This document shows, piece by piece, positions 32,700-40,634 of a DNA stretch of 40,681 bases (the stretch's first letter is position 1; every line of letters starts with the position of its first letter). Origin of the DNA: an uncultured Eubacteriales bacterium (GTDB taxonomy: Bacteria; Bacillota; Clostridia; Lachnospirales; Lachnospiraceae); the NCBI GenBank assembly GCA_900316115.1, contig ONBN01000015.1, positions 1-40,681 on the forward strand. Direction: 5' to 3'. The position numbers were made by a program, and so were the translations under genes. The notes beneath the pieces were generated by a model. It did no database searches, was not told the origin of the DNA, and saw only the letters and a list, made by a program, of their open reading frames with translations.

Positions 32700-35399
32700 G
32701 TGAATCTGGGCGGTAATGAGAATTACGGGCAGACCCAGAAAGACAATTTTTCAAAGAGTATTTTTGCCACACATTTTGTGGATGAAGGCAATGGAAATAC
32801 ATATGTAACGGCTGACAATATTCATAAAGTCATGCCGAATATAAAGTATTGCATTTTCGGTGGGGACAGTGACGGAAGTGCTGTAGACAGTATCGGGAAA
32901 GGGCAGCCTATCACGGACATGGACGTATTTAGCAGTGCCCTTCCGGAATTTGACAGCCAGATCCGGCAGCTGGCAACACTGGCAGTAGAGTATAAGGATG
33001 ATGACCGTAATCTGGATCTATGGTTCCGGCTTGCACATTTTCCTACGGATGAGGAGGCCATTGCTGCTGTACGCAGGGAATATGGCAATCCGGCAGATGA
33101 TAAAGACAGTCCTTATGTGGTTGGTACGGAAGTGCTTAAGTGGGGCGAGATCACACCGGATAAATTTACCATCCGATGGAATGTATTTAAAAGAAATCCG
33201 AATACCAGGGACTGGCATATTGATGGAGTGCTTACAAGGAAGAAGGGCAAGCTGGTTGTTACCAAGATTTTTGCGGGCGAAGAACTTGCTATACAGGCTG
33301 TCAAAAACAATGGTTATTCCATTAAAGTAGTTCCGGATGATCCACAGCTTGATACTGTAGAGCATACTTTGAATCTGGAACCTGTTACAGAGGATAATCC
33401 GGGAGGCTACTCTTCATACGACAGTGATACAGGAAAGTATACCTGGGTGATAGATGTACAGCCTACTACCACTTATTCTGTAACAGAAGAGAATTATATT
33501 TATACTGGCACAGAGAACGGGGTAGTGTATTCTACCAGTGCAGAATATCAGATCCAGAATGGAAAAACAGGGAACTGTACCTGGAAAAAATACGACCCGG
33601 ATACAGGAATACAGAATATTTCAGTAGAAGCCTATCCAGAGGATATACTGGATAATCAGGTATTTCAGAGAGTGGAATTTCGGAATACCTACAAGAAAAC
33701 ATATACACTTTCCCTGGAAAAGGTAGACTATACAACCGGGCACGGACTGCCTGGGATCCGGTTTAATATTGAAAAATTCCAGGTTCTTACAGAGGACGGC
33801 AAATATGTGGACTGCAAGGACAGAATCTGCCTTGCTGATGGTTTTACAAGCGGTGTGTATCAGATCCATACACCTGGTTCGGATGTGCAGACTGTACTGG
33901 AAACAGGAAAAGACGGCATATTGTGGTTGAATTATCTGGAAACCGGTACTTATGAGTTTACCCTGGAAGAGGAGGCACCTCCCGGATATGATGCTTCTGG
34001 TGATTATGGGCAGGTATCCGGACGGGTAACAGTGCTTAACGGTCAGATTACAGATACGGTGATCAGCAAGAATGATGCAGGCGTCAGGGTAAACGGACGG
34101 CTGGACTACGGAGAAGATGATGTTACTACCTGGAGACTGAAAAACAAATCCGTAGACAAGCTGGTTTCTGTTACAAAGGATTGGCTGACAGACAGTGAGC
34201 AGACCAGTGTATCCATACAGCTTCTGCGAAACGGTGTTGCTGTTGATACAGTCATGCTGGATGGAACCGGAAATTATGTGCAGACCAATGAAGAAGCGGT
34301 GCTTGGCTGGAGCAGCAAAAAGGTGGCAGGCTGGACCTGTACCTGGACGGTTCCCCAGATGGTAGACCTGAAAAAGGCAGTATACACAGTGAAAGAAACC
34401 AGGATCGGTACTGTAGATTACGATACCATGTATCCGGATGGGTATGCGGATTATATTGTGCTGACCTCAAAAGGAACTACTGTGACAGATGGGGAAGGGC
34501 AGGAACATCTGTCCTATGTGGTCTCCAATATGCTGGATCATGGGCAGATCCTGATTTATAAGTATGATGAGAATAACAATCCACTGCCTGGCGCAGAATT
34601 TACTTTTTACACAGATGAGGCATGTACACAGCCGGTTATGACTGCAGCAGGAACAAGCCTTACCTGTACATCCAACGACAAAGGGATCATTTTCATACGT
34701 AACAGTCTTCTGAATCAGGGCGGCACCTATTACATGAAAGAGACAAAGTTCCCAGACAGCAGGTTTTATGAACTGAATGATTCTGTGTATAAGATCAATA
34801 TAAAGAATAAAGTATCTACAGTAACGGTTTATAATGAAGATGCCCATGCCTGGGTTACTGCAGATGGGATCGTGGATGCATCTGTTCAGGTTACTGAGAA
34901 GATCCTGACTGTAAAGAAGCAGGTAAAAGGAAATCTGGCAGATACAGACAAGCGGTTTGACTTTACACTTAGGGTAAAGGATTCTAGGGAAAATGCCTAT
35001 GCCGATGATCTTACGGTTTCTTATGGGGAAGATGGGGAACAGGTTCTTCATGCAAAAGGAGATGGATCCTATCACTTCCGGTTAAAGCATGGAGAGCATA
35101 TCAATATAGCTGTTCCTGAAAACTCTGTGTGCAGTGTATCAGAAGAGGAAAGTGTAAGTGCAGGATACGCAGTAAGCTATCAGGTGGATGATGAACCTGT
35201 AGTAAAGGGTGACTCCTGGACTGGTGGCAAAATGACCCGGAACACAGTCGTTACATTTATCAATGTGCTGGACGCAGTGGCATATACAGGAGTAAAAAGA
35301 AATATTCTTCCATATGTGCTTCTTGCAGCCGTGGGAGCACTGCTCCTTGTGGGAATGGGATATTTCCACAGCAGAAAAAGGAGGCACAGGGAAAGCTGA
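32700..35399 (+). CDS. C-terminal part of the pilus adhesin: Cna-B/SpaA-type domains and cell-wall sorting signal
   Basis: The 3' half (899 residues from a GTG at 32700, but coding from 32616) has no ribosome binding site or signal peptide of its own. It carries prealbumin-like/Cna-B domains (start points about YTLSLEKVDYTTGHGLPG, VSVTKDWLTDSEQTSV, GQILIYKYDENNNPLPGAEF), then a module beginning LTVKKQVKGNLADTDKRFDFTL that is also found in the major pilin. It ends with a sorting signal: AYTGVKRNILPYVL, membrane segment, and the basic tail HSRKRRHRES. The motif is AYTG in place of LPxTG. The layout is that of a tip adhesin like streptococcal Cpa. Its stop overlaps the start of the SipA-like gene. 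Confidence 0.85.
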   Translation: MNLGGNENYGQTQKDNFSKSIFATHFVDEGNGNTYVTADNIHKVMPNIKYCIFGGDSDGSAVDSIGKGQPITDMDVFSSALPEFDSQIRQLATLAVEYKDDDRNLDLWFRLAHFPTDEEAIAAVRREYGNPADDKDSPYVVGTEVLKWGEITPDKFTIRWNVFKRNPNTRDWHIDGVLTRKKGKLVVTKIFAGEELAIQAVKNNGYSIKVVPDDPQLDTVEHTLNLEPVTEDNPGGYSSYDSDTGKYTWVIDVQPTTTYSVTEENYIYTGTENGVVYSTSAEYQIQNGKTGNCTWKKYDPDTGIQNISVEAYPEDILDNQVFQRVEFRNTYKKTYTLSLEKVDYTTGHGLPGIRFNIEKFQVLTEDGKYVDCKDRICLADGFTSGVYQIHTPGSDVQTVLETGKDGILWLNYLETGTYEFTLEEEAPPGYDASGDYGQVSGRVTVLNGQITDTVISKNDAGVRVNGRLDYGEDDVTTWRLKNKSVDKLVSVTKDWLTDSEQTSVSIQLLRNGVAVDTVMLDGTGNYVQTNEEAVLGWSSKKVAGWTCTWTVPQMVDLKKAVYTVKETRIGTVDYDTMYPDGYADYIVLTSKGTTVTDGEGQEHLSYVVSNMLDHGQILIYKYDENNNPLPGAEFTFYTDEACTQPVMTAAGTSLTCTSNDKGIIFIRNSLLNQGGTYYMKETKFPDSRFYELNDSVYKINIKNKVSTVTVYNEDAHAWVTADGIVDASVQVTEKILTVKKQVKGNLADTDKRFDFTLRVKDSRENAYADDLTVSYGEDGEQVLHAKGDGSYHFRLKHGEHINIAVPENSVCSVSEEESVSAGYAVSYQVDDEPVVKGDSWTGGKMTRNTVVTFINVLDAVAYTGVKRNILPYVLLAAVGALLLVGMGYFHSRKRRHRES

Positions 35400-35884
35400 T
35401 GGAAGAGGTAAAAGGCTTTTTGATCAAGCTGTTGCTGTTTCTTGTGATCATGTTTACTCTGTTTGGGGTGATTTTTGGACTGGCGCAGGCACCAAATGAT
35501 GATATGTTCCCCAGGATTTCCGCAGGGGATCTGATGTTATATTATCGTCTGCCTTCTGCATGGCACAATGAGGATGTACTTGTTTATATAAAAGAAGGGC
35601 AGCTATATGTAGGCCGTATCGTCGCAAGAAGTGGCGATACAGTAGAGATTACAGATCAGGGAGCCCTGAAGGTGAATGGCAGTACAGTACAGGAGAACAG
35701 GATTTATTTTAAAACTTTGCCATACGACAGTGAGGTAAGCTATCCGCTGACTGTAGGAACTGATCAGTTTTTCGTGCTTTCTGATATGCGGGAAGGGGGA
35801 AAAGACAGCCGCTGGTTTGGCTGTATTTCCAAAGAAGAGGTAAAGGGCAAGGTAATTTCCATACTAAGAAGAAATGATCTTTGA
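35399..35884 (+). CDS. SipA-like, catalytically inactive signal peptidase of the pilus operon
   Basis: Protein of 161 residues of the S26 signal peptidase fold with one N-terminal membrane segment (about 7-28). In active enzymes the catalytic Ser lies in SM.P and the Lys in KRVVA. Here the corresponding stretches read DMFPRISAGD and VGRIVARSGDTVEI, with Asp and Gly in these positions. The same two replacements (Asp and Gly) are described for Streptococcus pyogenes SipA, needed for pilus assembly as a chaperone-like factor. The remaining GDTVEI, VLSDM and SRWFG signatures are kept. It overlaps the adhesin stop (ATGA-type junction), implying coupling. Confidence 0.85.
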   Translation: MEEVKGFLIKLLLFLVIMFTLFGVIFGLAQAPNDDMFPRISAGDLMLYYRLPSAWHNEDVLVYIKEGQLYVGRIVARSGDTVEITDQGALKVNGSTVQENRIYFKTLPYDSEVSYPLTVGTDQFFVLSDMREGGKDSRWFGCISKEEVKGKVISILRRNDL

Positions 35885-35938
35885 TCTTGAAGCGAGGATA
35901 TGTTTTACAAAAAAGATAAAGGGGAAAGGAAAAGCGAA

Positions 35939-37093
35939 ATGAGGAAAAATGGGATTATAGCAGTGCTTGCAGCAGTAATGCTTCTTGGCAGTACCGTAGT
36001 ATATGGGGCAGAGCAGGCGCCTCAGGCAACAGACAACAAGGCAGTGTTTTCACAGGCACTGGACATGACAGAGGCTGTGGGGGCTTCTGTACCGGGAGTG
36101 ACTTTTAACTATACTATTGCAGCAGGAGCAGCAGTTGCTGAATCTTCTGCAAATGCAGAAGTAAAGGCAGGGGTTGTTGTAACAGACGCACAGGGAAATG
36201 TGACAGCACCAACCATCCAGGGAGAGGCTTTTTCTTCTGCGGATACAGTCAGCAGCTCAAAGGTTGTGAAGAATATTACTGTGGATTTTGCAGGAGTTAC
36301 CTTTACCCAGCCAGGGATCTACAGGTATGTTGTGAATGCCAGTCCGTCTGGAAATGCAGATATTACAAATGACGCAGAGCCGAACCGGTATCTGGATGCT
36401 TATGTAACAAGAAATGCAGATGGCAGTCTGTCTGTAACCAGTTATGTGGTTAAGAAGGAGATTGTGAATCCGGCGCAGACCGTTAATCATGGTGAGATCG
36501 GCTATACCTACGGAGAGGTGGCAAAATCTGAAGGATATACCAGTACTTACAAAACCTATTCCCTGTCTCTTGAAAAGAAGGTTGAGGGTTCAATGGCAGA
36601 TCTTAGCAGGAAGTTTGATTTTACCCTTGCGTTTACAGGACCTGCAGGCACCAGCTTTACCTGTGTGATCAGAAACGGCGGAACAGATACAGCGGAAGCA
36701 CCGGTGGTTCTGGATGAAAACGGCACTGCTTCTGTAACAGGGATCCAGCTGAATAACTCTACAGGTACCTATGTGATCACAGGTGTTCCGTCCACAGTTT
36801 CATACAAGATCACGGAAAATATTGATGAAGGTGAGGGATATACAACTACTCATCAGATTAATAAAGGGGCTGCCACAGGAACGATTACTACTGGTACCTC
36901 TACTTCCGCAGACAGCACCAAAGAGCTTATGGGAAAAAATGAAAACAGGGTTATTTTTACAAATACGAAAAATGCGGTATCACCTACAGGTATTGTCCGC
37001 AATGTGCTGCCTTATGTTTTAATGGTTGGTATTGCCATTCTTAGCATTTTTGCAGTACATGTTGGAAAGAAAAAGGAAAAACCGGAAAAGTAA
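35939..37093 (+). CDS. Major pilin, Spy0128/FctA-like
   Basis: Secreted pilin of about 384 residues. Signal peptide (RKNGIIAVLAAVMLLGSTVVYG, cut near YGA). An N-terminal Spy0128-type domain (about 30-190) has VPGVTFNYTIAAG and FTQPGIYRYVV. A second domain (about 200-345) begins YSLSLEKKVEGSMADLSRKFDFTL and ends RVIFTN; Lys, Glu and Asn at these points are candidates for an intramolecular isopeptide bond. The sorting signal is SPTGIVRNVLPYVL, a membrane segment and the tail KKKEKPEK. SPTG replaces LPxTG. ATG 35939 follows GGAAAGGA by 8 bp; ATG 35900 is a weaker alternative. The next gene encodes the presumed polymerising sortase. Confidence 0.88.
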   Translation: MRKNGIIAVLAAVMLLGSTVVYGAEQAPQATDNKAVFSQALDMTEAVGASVPGVTFNYTIAAGAAVAESSANAEVKAGVVVTDAQGNVTAPTIQGEAFSSADTVSSSKVVKNITVDFAGVTFTQPGIYRYVVNASPSGNADITNDAEPNRYLDAYVTRNADGSLSVTSYVVKKEIVNPAQTVNHGEIGYTYGEVAKSEGYTSTYKTYSLSLEKKVEGSMADLSRKFDFTLAFTGPAGTSFTCVIRNGGTDTAEAPVVLDENGTASVTGIQLNNSTGTYVITGVPSTVSYKITENIDEGEGYTTTHQINKGAATGTITTGTSTSADSTKELMGKNENRVIFTNTKNAVSPTGIVRNVLPYVLMVGIAILSIFAVHVGKKKEKPEK

Positions 37094-37141
37094 AGAGCAA
37101 GATAGATCTATTAGAAAACGTAAAAGACGAAAGGAGTGAGG

Positions 37142-38080
37142 ATGATGAGAAAGGCGCTTATAAAGACTGCCCGTGCAGGCAATAAGCTGCTGAATCTCTG
37201 CCTTGTGCTTCTGGCAGTTGTACTGCTTGCATTTGGCGGTTATTCGCTTTGGGATACGTTCCTGCTTTATAAGAATGCCTATGCATCAGAAGAACTTCTC
37301 CAATATAAGCCGGTTGGCAGTACTGAGAGCGCAGGCTCCGGATTTATGCAGCTGCAGAAGCTGAATCCGGATGTAAAAGCCTGGCTGACTGTGGATGATA
37401 CCCATATAGATTATCCGGTGCTTCAGGGAGAAAACAACCTGGAATATGTGAATAAAGATGTTAATGGCAAGTATTCTGCATCAGGAGCCATATTTATGGA
37501 CAGTGAAAACAATGCAGATTTTAAGGATCCTTATACCATCCTGTATGGCCATAATATGGAGAATGGCGCCATGTTTGGAGATATTAAGAAATATCAGGAT
37601 AAGGATTATTTTGAAAAGCACAAAAGTGGGATCCTGTATGTAAACGGCACGGAGTATCAGATACAGTTTTATGCACTTATGCAGGTGGACGCATATGATC
37701 CGGTGATTTTTAATGTTACAGATCTGGATGCACAGGGTATCCATGACCTGCTGCAGTATGTGGATGAAAATGCCATCCAGACCATTGGTGCTGCCATAGA
37801 GGGCAGCAACCTGATCGCATTGTCTACCTGTACAGAGGAGACAAACGGAAGACTGGTTCTGATGGGACAGATCAATACGCCAAAAAGATCCGGGGATCCG
37901 GCAGATATAGGTGCCAGCGGGGCAGATGGTTCAGGGAATATCAGCGGTCTTCCCACAACAGAGCCTGTAAAAACGGATGATCCTACAGACCTGTTAAAAT
38001 GGTATCAGCTTCTGGCTTTGGCAGTCATTCTGTGTGCTACAGCAGGCGCAGGGTTTTATTTAAAGAAGGATAAGCACTGA
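37142..38080 (+). CDS. Class B sortase of the pilus operon
   Basis: Membrane-bound cysteine transpeptidase of 312 residues. An N-terminal membrane segment (about 15-38) is followed by the class B core: KAWLTVDDTHIDYPVLQG, catalytic His in LYGHNMENGAMFGD, Cys in LSTCTEE, Arg in GRLVLMGQ. It should join pilin subunits at their SPTG/AYTG signals. Unusually, the core is followed by a Ser/Gly/Pro linker with GLPTTEP, a second hydrophobic segment and a basic tail (KKDKH). ATG 37142 is chosen (6 bp after AAGGAG). The position after SipA and FctA-like genes matches the class B sortase SrtC of streptococcal FCT loci. Confidence 0.9.
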   Translation: MMRKALIKTARAGNKLLNLCLVLLAVVLLAFGGYSLWDTFLLYKNAYASEELLQYKPVGSTESAGSGFMQLQKLNPDVKAWLTVDDTHIDYPVLQGENNLEYVNKDVNGKYSASGAIFMDSENNADFKDPYTILYGHNMENGAMFGDIKKYQDKDYFEKHKSGILYVNGTEYQIQFYALMQVDAYDPVIFNVTDLDAQGIHDLLQYVDENAIQTIGAAIEGSNLIALSTCTEETNGRLVLMGQINTPKRSGDPADIGASGADGSGNISGLPTTEPVKTDDPTDLLKWYQLLALAVILCATAGAGFYLKKDKH

Positions 38081-38138
38081 TATGGCAGGTGTCCATATTT
38101 AAGTTCAAATGAATAACCGTAATATACTCCGAGATCAT

Positions 38139-38166
38139 GGGGCCTGGACAATTCCGGGCCTCTTTT
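38139..38166 (+). terminator. Terminator of the pilus operon
   Basis: GGGGCCTGGA (38139-38148) pairs with TCCGGGCCTC (38153-38162), including two G-U pairs, with a 4-nt loop, followed by TTTTA. Confidence 0.85.
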
Positions 38167-38241
38167 ATATTGTCAAAAATCAGGAACATTATTTTGCATG
38201 GTGTCATATGCTAATCTGAAAAGCATTTTTTGAGGGATTAT

Positions 38242-38943
38242 ATGCGTTCATTTTCAGGAATCCATGCCATGGAGGAAAATATAGACAGGGGGAAACTTCA
38301 GGTAACAGTAAGATCAGGTGCAGACAATCATCCGATAGAAAATGCGCTGATCAGAATTTCTTATACCGGTGATCCGGGCAGTACCATTGAGGAGGTACGG
38401 ACAGATGCATCCGGACAGACACCGGTACTGGAACTGAAATCCCCGCCTTTGGAATACAGTATGAGTGCGGATCAGGAAGAACAGCCATATGCAGAATATA
38501 CTGTGCAGGTGGAAGCGGAAGGATATGAAAATGAAGAGGTGGCGGGAACAGAAGTGCTGCCAGAGGTACTGGCAAAACAGCCGGTTCTTCTGGCAGCACG
38601 GAATATACCTGACTCTTATCAACGGATCGTGATACCGCCTCATACCTTGTTCGGGGATTATCCGCCGAAGATTGAAGAGGCAGAAGTAAAACCAGTGGAC
38701 GAATCCGGAGAGATCGTTCTGAGCAAAGTGGTGATCCCGGAGTACATCGTGGTTCATGACGGGCCTGTAAATGATAATTCTGCGTCCAATTATTATGTAC
38801 GATACAGAGATTATATAAAAAACGTGGCAAGCAGTGAGATCTATGCCACCTGGCCGGACGATACCATCCGGGCAAATGTACTGGCCATCATGTCCTTTAC
38901 ATTAAACCGTGTATATACGGAATGGTACCGGAACAGACAGTGA
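38242..38943 (+). CDS. Cell-envelope/cortex-type protein, apparently truncated
   Basis: Protein of 233 residues from ATG 38242 (GAGGGA just upstream). The first 115 residues form a carboxypeptidase-regulatory-like beta domain (LQVTVRSGADNHPIENALIRISYTG). The second part has IPEYIVVHDGPVNDNSASNYYVRYRDYIKNVASSEIYATWP, a block I associate with longer clostridial peptidoglycan/cortex-related proteins. In those the chain continues well past the TEWYRN segment, whereas here a TGA occurs two residues later. The next codons of the same frame read FVIEA before another stop, as if a remnant. No signal peptide is visible. The function is uncertain, and truncation is inferred from memory of the family. 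Confidence 0.65.
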   Translation: MRSFSGIHAMEENIDRGKLQVTVRSGADNHPIENALIRISYTGDPGSTIEEVRTDASGQTPVLELKSPPLEYSMSADQEEQPYAEYTVQVEAEGYENEEVAGTEVLPEVLAKQPVLLAARNIPDSYQRIVIPPHTLFGDYPPKIEEAEVKPVDESGEIVLSKVVIPEYIVVHDGPVNDNSASNYYVRYRDYIKNVASSEIYATWPDDTIRANVLAIMSFTLNRVYTEWYRNRQ

Positions 38944-38947
38944 TTCG

Positions 38948-39847
38948 TCATTGAGGCGGAGTGATCAACGGATGTTCTTTATAATATCTCTTGGTGAAAT
39001 TCAGAAAGATCTGCATATCATTACGGATATATTTCCCCTTTTTCCAGACAATACCGATTTTGATGTGGATAGGCGGATGCAGGGGGATACTGACAATAGA
39101 AGGAAAACGGTCAGTCATACTGGTGTACAGAAAACAGCCACAGCGTCTGGTTTTTAAAAACTGTAAAGTGGTATAGATCTGACTGCTTCGCATAATAACA
39201 TCAGGAGTATAGCCGTCCAGTTCAAAGCGCATCTTTATAAGCTGATTCTGAACAGAATCTCCATTAAAAAGGATCAAAGGCTCTTTTGCCATTTCCCTGG
39301 TGGTAACTGTTTCTTTGTGTGCAAGAGGGTGTTCCTTATCTACACAGAATACCACCTGATCATTGGCAAGAAGAATATTGTGGAATTTATCAATATTATA
39401 CTGCTCCATATTTACAAGTGCCAGATCAAGGGTATCATCCTGGACAAGATTACAGGCACGCACTGAACCATATTCTTCCAGAAGCACAGGAATTTCCGGG
39501 TATTGTTCCTGAAAAGCATTCCATAATTCAGGGAAAAAGACAGTACTGAGCATAGGGGGGATCCCTATATGCAGGGGTGGCTTGACTCGGAACATGCTAG
39601 AGCAGTCGGCCTGCATTTCGTTACAGTATTGAAGTATATAATTTGCCTTTTCGTAAAGCTGTTCACCCTCAACTGTAAGGATCAGTTGATTTCCTTTTCT
39701 GTAGAACAGACTGATACCGAATTCAATCTCAAGATCACGGATAGCTACAGAAACCGTTGGCTGAGTAACAAACAGTTCTTCGGCTGCACGGGTAATGCTG
39801 TGACAGCGGCTTGCAGTACAAAAATAACGAAGCTGATTTAAGGTCAT
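38948..39847 (-). CDS. LysR-family transcriptional regulator
   Basis: LTTR of 299 residues. The N-terminal winged helix-turn-helix is at 1-60 (LNQLRYFCTASRCHSITRAAEELFVTQPTVSVAIRDLE), followed by a linker helix and a periplasmic-binding-protein-like effector domain (PPLHIGIPPMLSTVFFPELWNAF, LDLALVNMEQYNI). ATG 39847 lies 7 bp after GGAGG; the in-frame ATG at 39880 precedes it. It is divergent from the SLC13-type transporter gene and likely regulates it in response to an organic anion, by the usual LTTR logic. The effector is unknown. Confidence 0.92.
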   Translation of the reverse strand: MTLNQLRYFCTASRCHSITRAAEELFVTQPTVSVAIRDLEIEFGISLFYRKGNQLILTVEGEQLYEKANYILQYCNEMQADCSSMFRVKPPLHIGIPPMLSTVFFPELWNAFQEQYPEIPVLLEEYGSVRACNLVQDDTLDLALVNMEQYNIDKFHNILLANDQVVFCVDKEHPLAHKETVTTREMAKEPLILFNGDSVQNQLIKMRFELDGYTPDVIMRSSQIYTTLQFLKTRRCGCFLYTSMTDRFPSIVSIPLHPPIHIKIGIVWKKGKYIRNDMQIFLNFTKRYYKEHPLITPPQ

Positions 39848-39970
39848 ATGAAATTCCTCCGGATGTATGATCTCTGGCATCTATATATAAAGAGTAACAC
39901 AGAAGCAGTAAGTTATCTATGTGAATCCTGGAATACAGTAAACTTGCATAAAAATAGCTTCTTGATTTGT

Positions 39971-40003
39971 AAAGTATAAAAATATTTTATGGGGTTATAC
40001 TTT
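39971..40003. promoter_or_regulatory. LTTR-type box and inverted repeat upstream of the transporter
   Basis: ATAA-N7-TTAT at 39976-39990 fits the T-N11-A rule for LysR-type regulators. A 9-bp inverted repeat AAAGTATAA / TTATACTTT (39971-39979, 39995-40003) overlaps it. It is placed between the divergent lysR and transporter genes. Confidence 0.5.
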
Positions 40004-40100
40004 CTAACAATTTGTTTTTATGATACCGGGATTTTATAATAAAGTCAACAAAGGAAAGGCGTGCGGCCGGCGCTTTACAAAAACGAAAGGAGATTTAAGA

Positions 40101-40634
40101 ATGTCACAAACAACAATTACCCTGCTGTTTCTTGCGTTCACTGTGGTCAGTTTTGTCCTTGAAAAGATTCCTCTCGGTTTGACAGCAACGATCTGCGCCC
40201 TTGGTCTTAATTTAACCGGAGTATTGGATGGAACAACGGTTTTTTCACAGTATGTGAACAGTAATGTTATTTTATGCGTAGGCATGTTTGTAGTAGGACA
40301 GGCATTATTTGAAACAGGAATGGCAAATAAGATCGGTGGTGTGGTAACAAAATTTGCCAGGACAGAGAAAAAACTGATCATAGCGATCATGGTGATCACA
40401 GGGATCATGTCAGGATTTTTATCCAACACAGGTACAGCAGCAGTTCTGATCCCGGTGGTATGCGGGATAGCAGATGAGTCCGGATATTCCAGAAGCCGCC
40501 TGCTTATGCCACTGGTATTTGCCGCTGCACTGGGAGGAAATCTTTCCATTATCGGTGCACCGGGAAACCTGATGGGTGTAAATGCACTGCAGGAAATGGG
40601 GCAGCCCACCAGCAAAACGAGCGTGAAAAAGTGA
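40101..40634 (+). CDS. SLC13-type (DASS) anion transporter, 3'-truncated
   Basis: The first 165 or so residues match the start of divalent-anion/SLC13 or related ion-transporter superfamily permeases: hydrophobic segments, then FLSNTGTAAVLIPVVCGIA and NLSIIGAPGNLMGVNALQEMG, the first-half ligand/Na+ motif region. Intact family members have about 420-500 residues in two halves. Here homology stops near base 40598 and a short unrelated tail (PTSKTSVKK) leads to TGA. The second half is missing, so the product should be inactive. GAAAGGAG precedes ATG 40101. The break may mark an insertion or rearrangement whose other side lies beyond the window. Confidence 0.8.
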   Translation: MSQTTITLLFLAFTVVSFVLEKIPLGLTATICALGLNLTGVLDGTTVFSQYVNSNVILCVGMFVVGQALFETGMANKIGGVVTKFARTEKKLIIAIMVITGIMSGFLSNTGTAAVLIPVVCGIADESGYSRSRLLMPLVFAAALGGNLSIIGAPGNLMGVNALQEMGQPTSKTSVKK

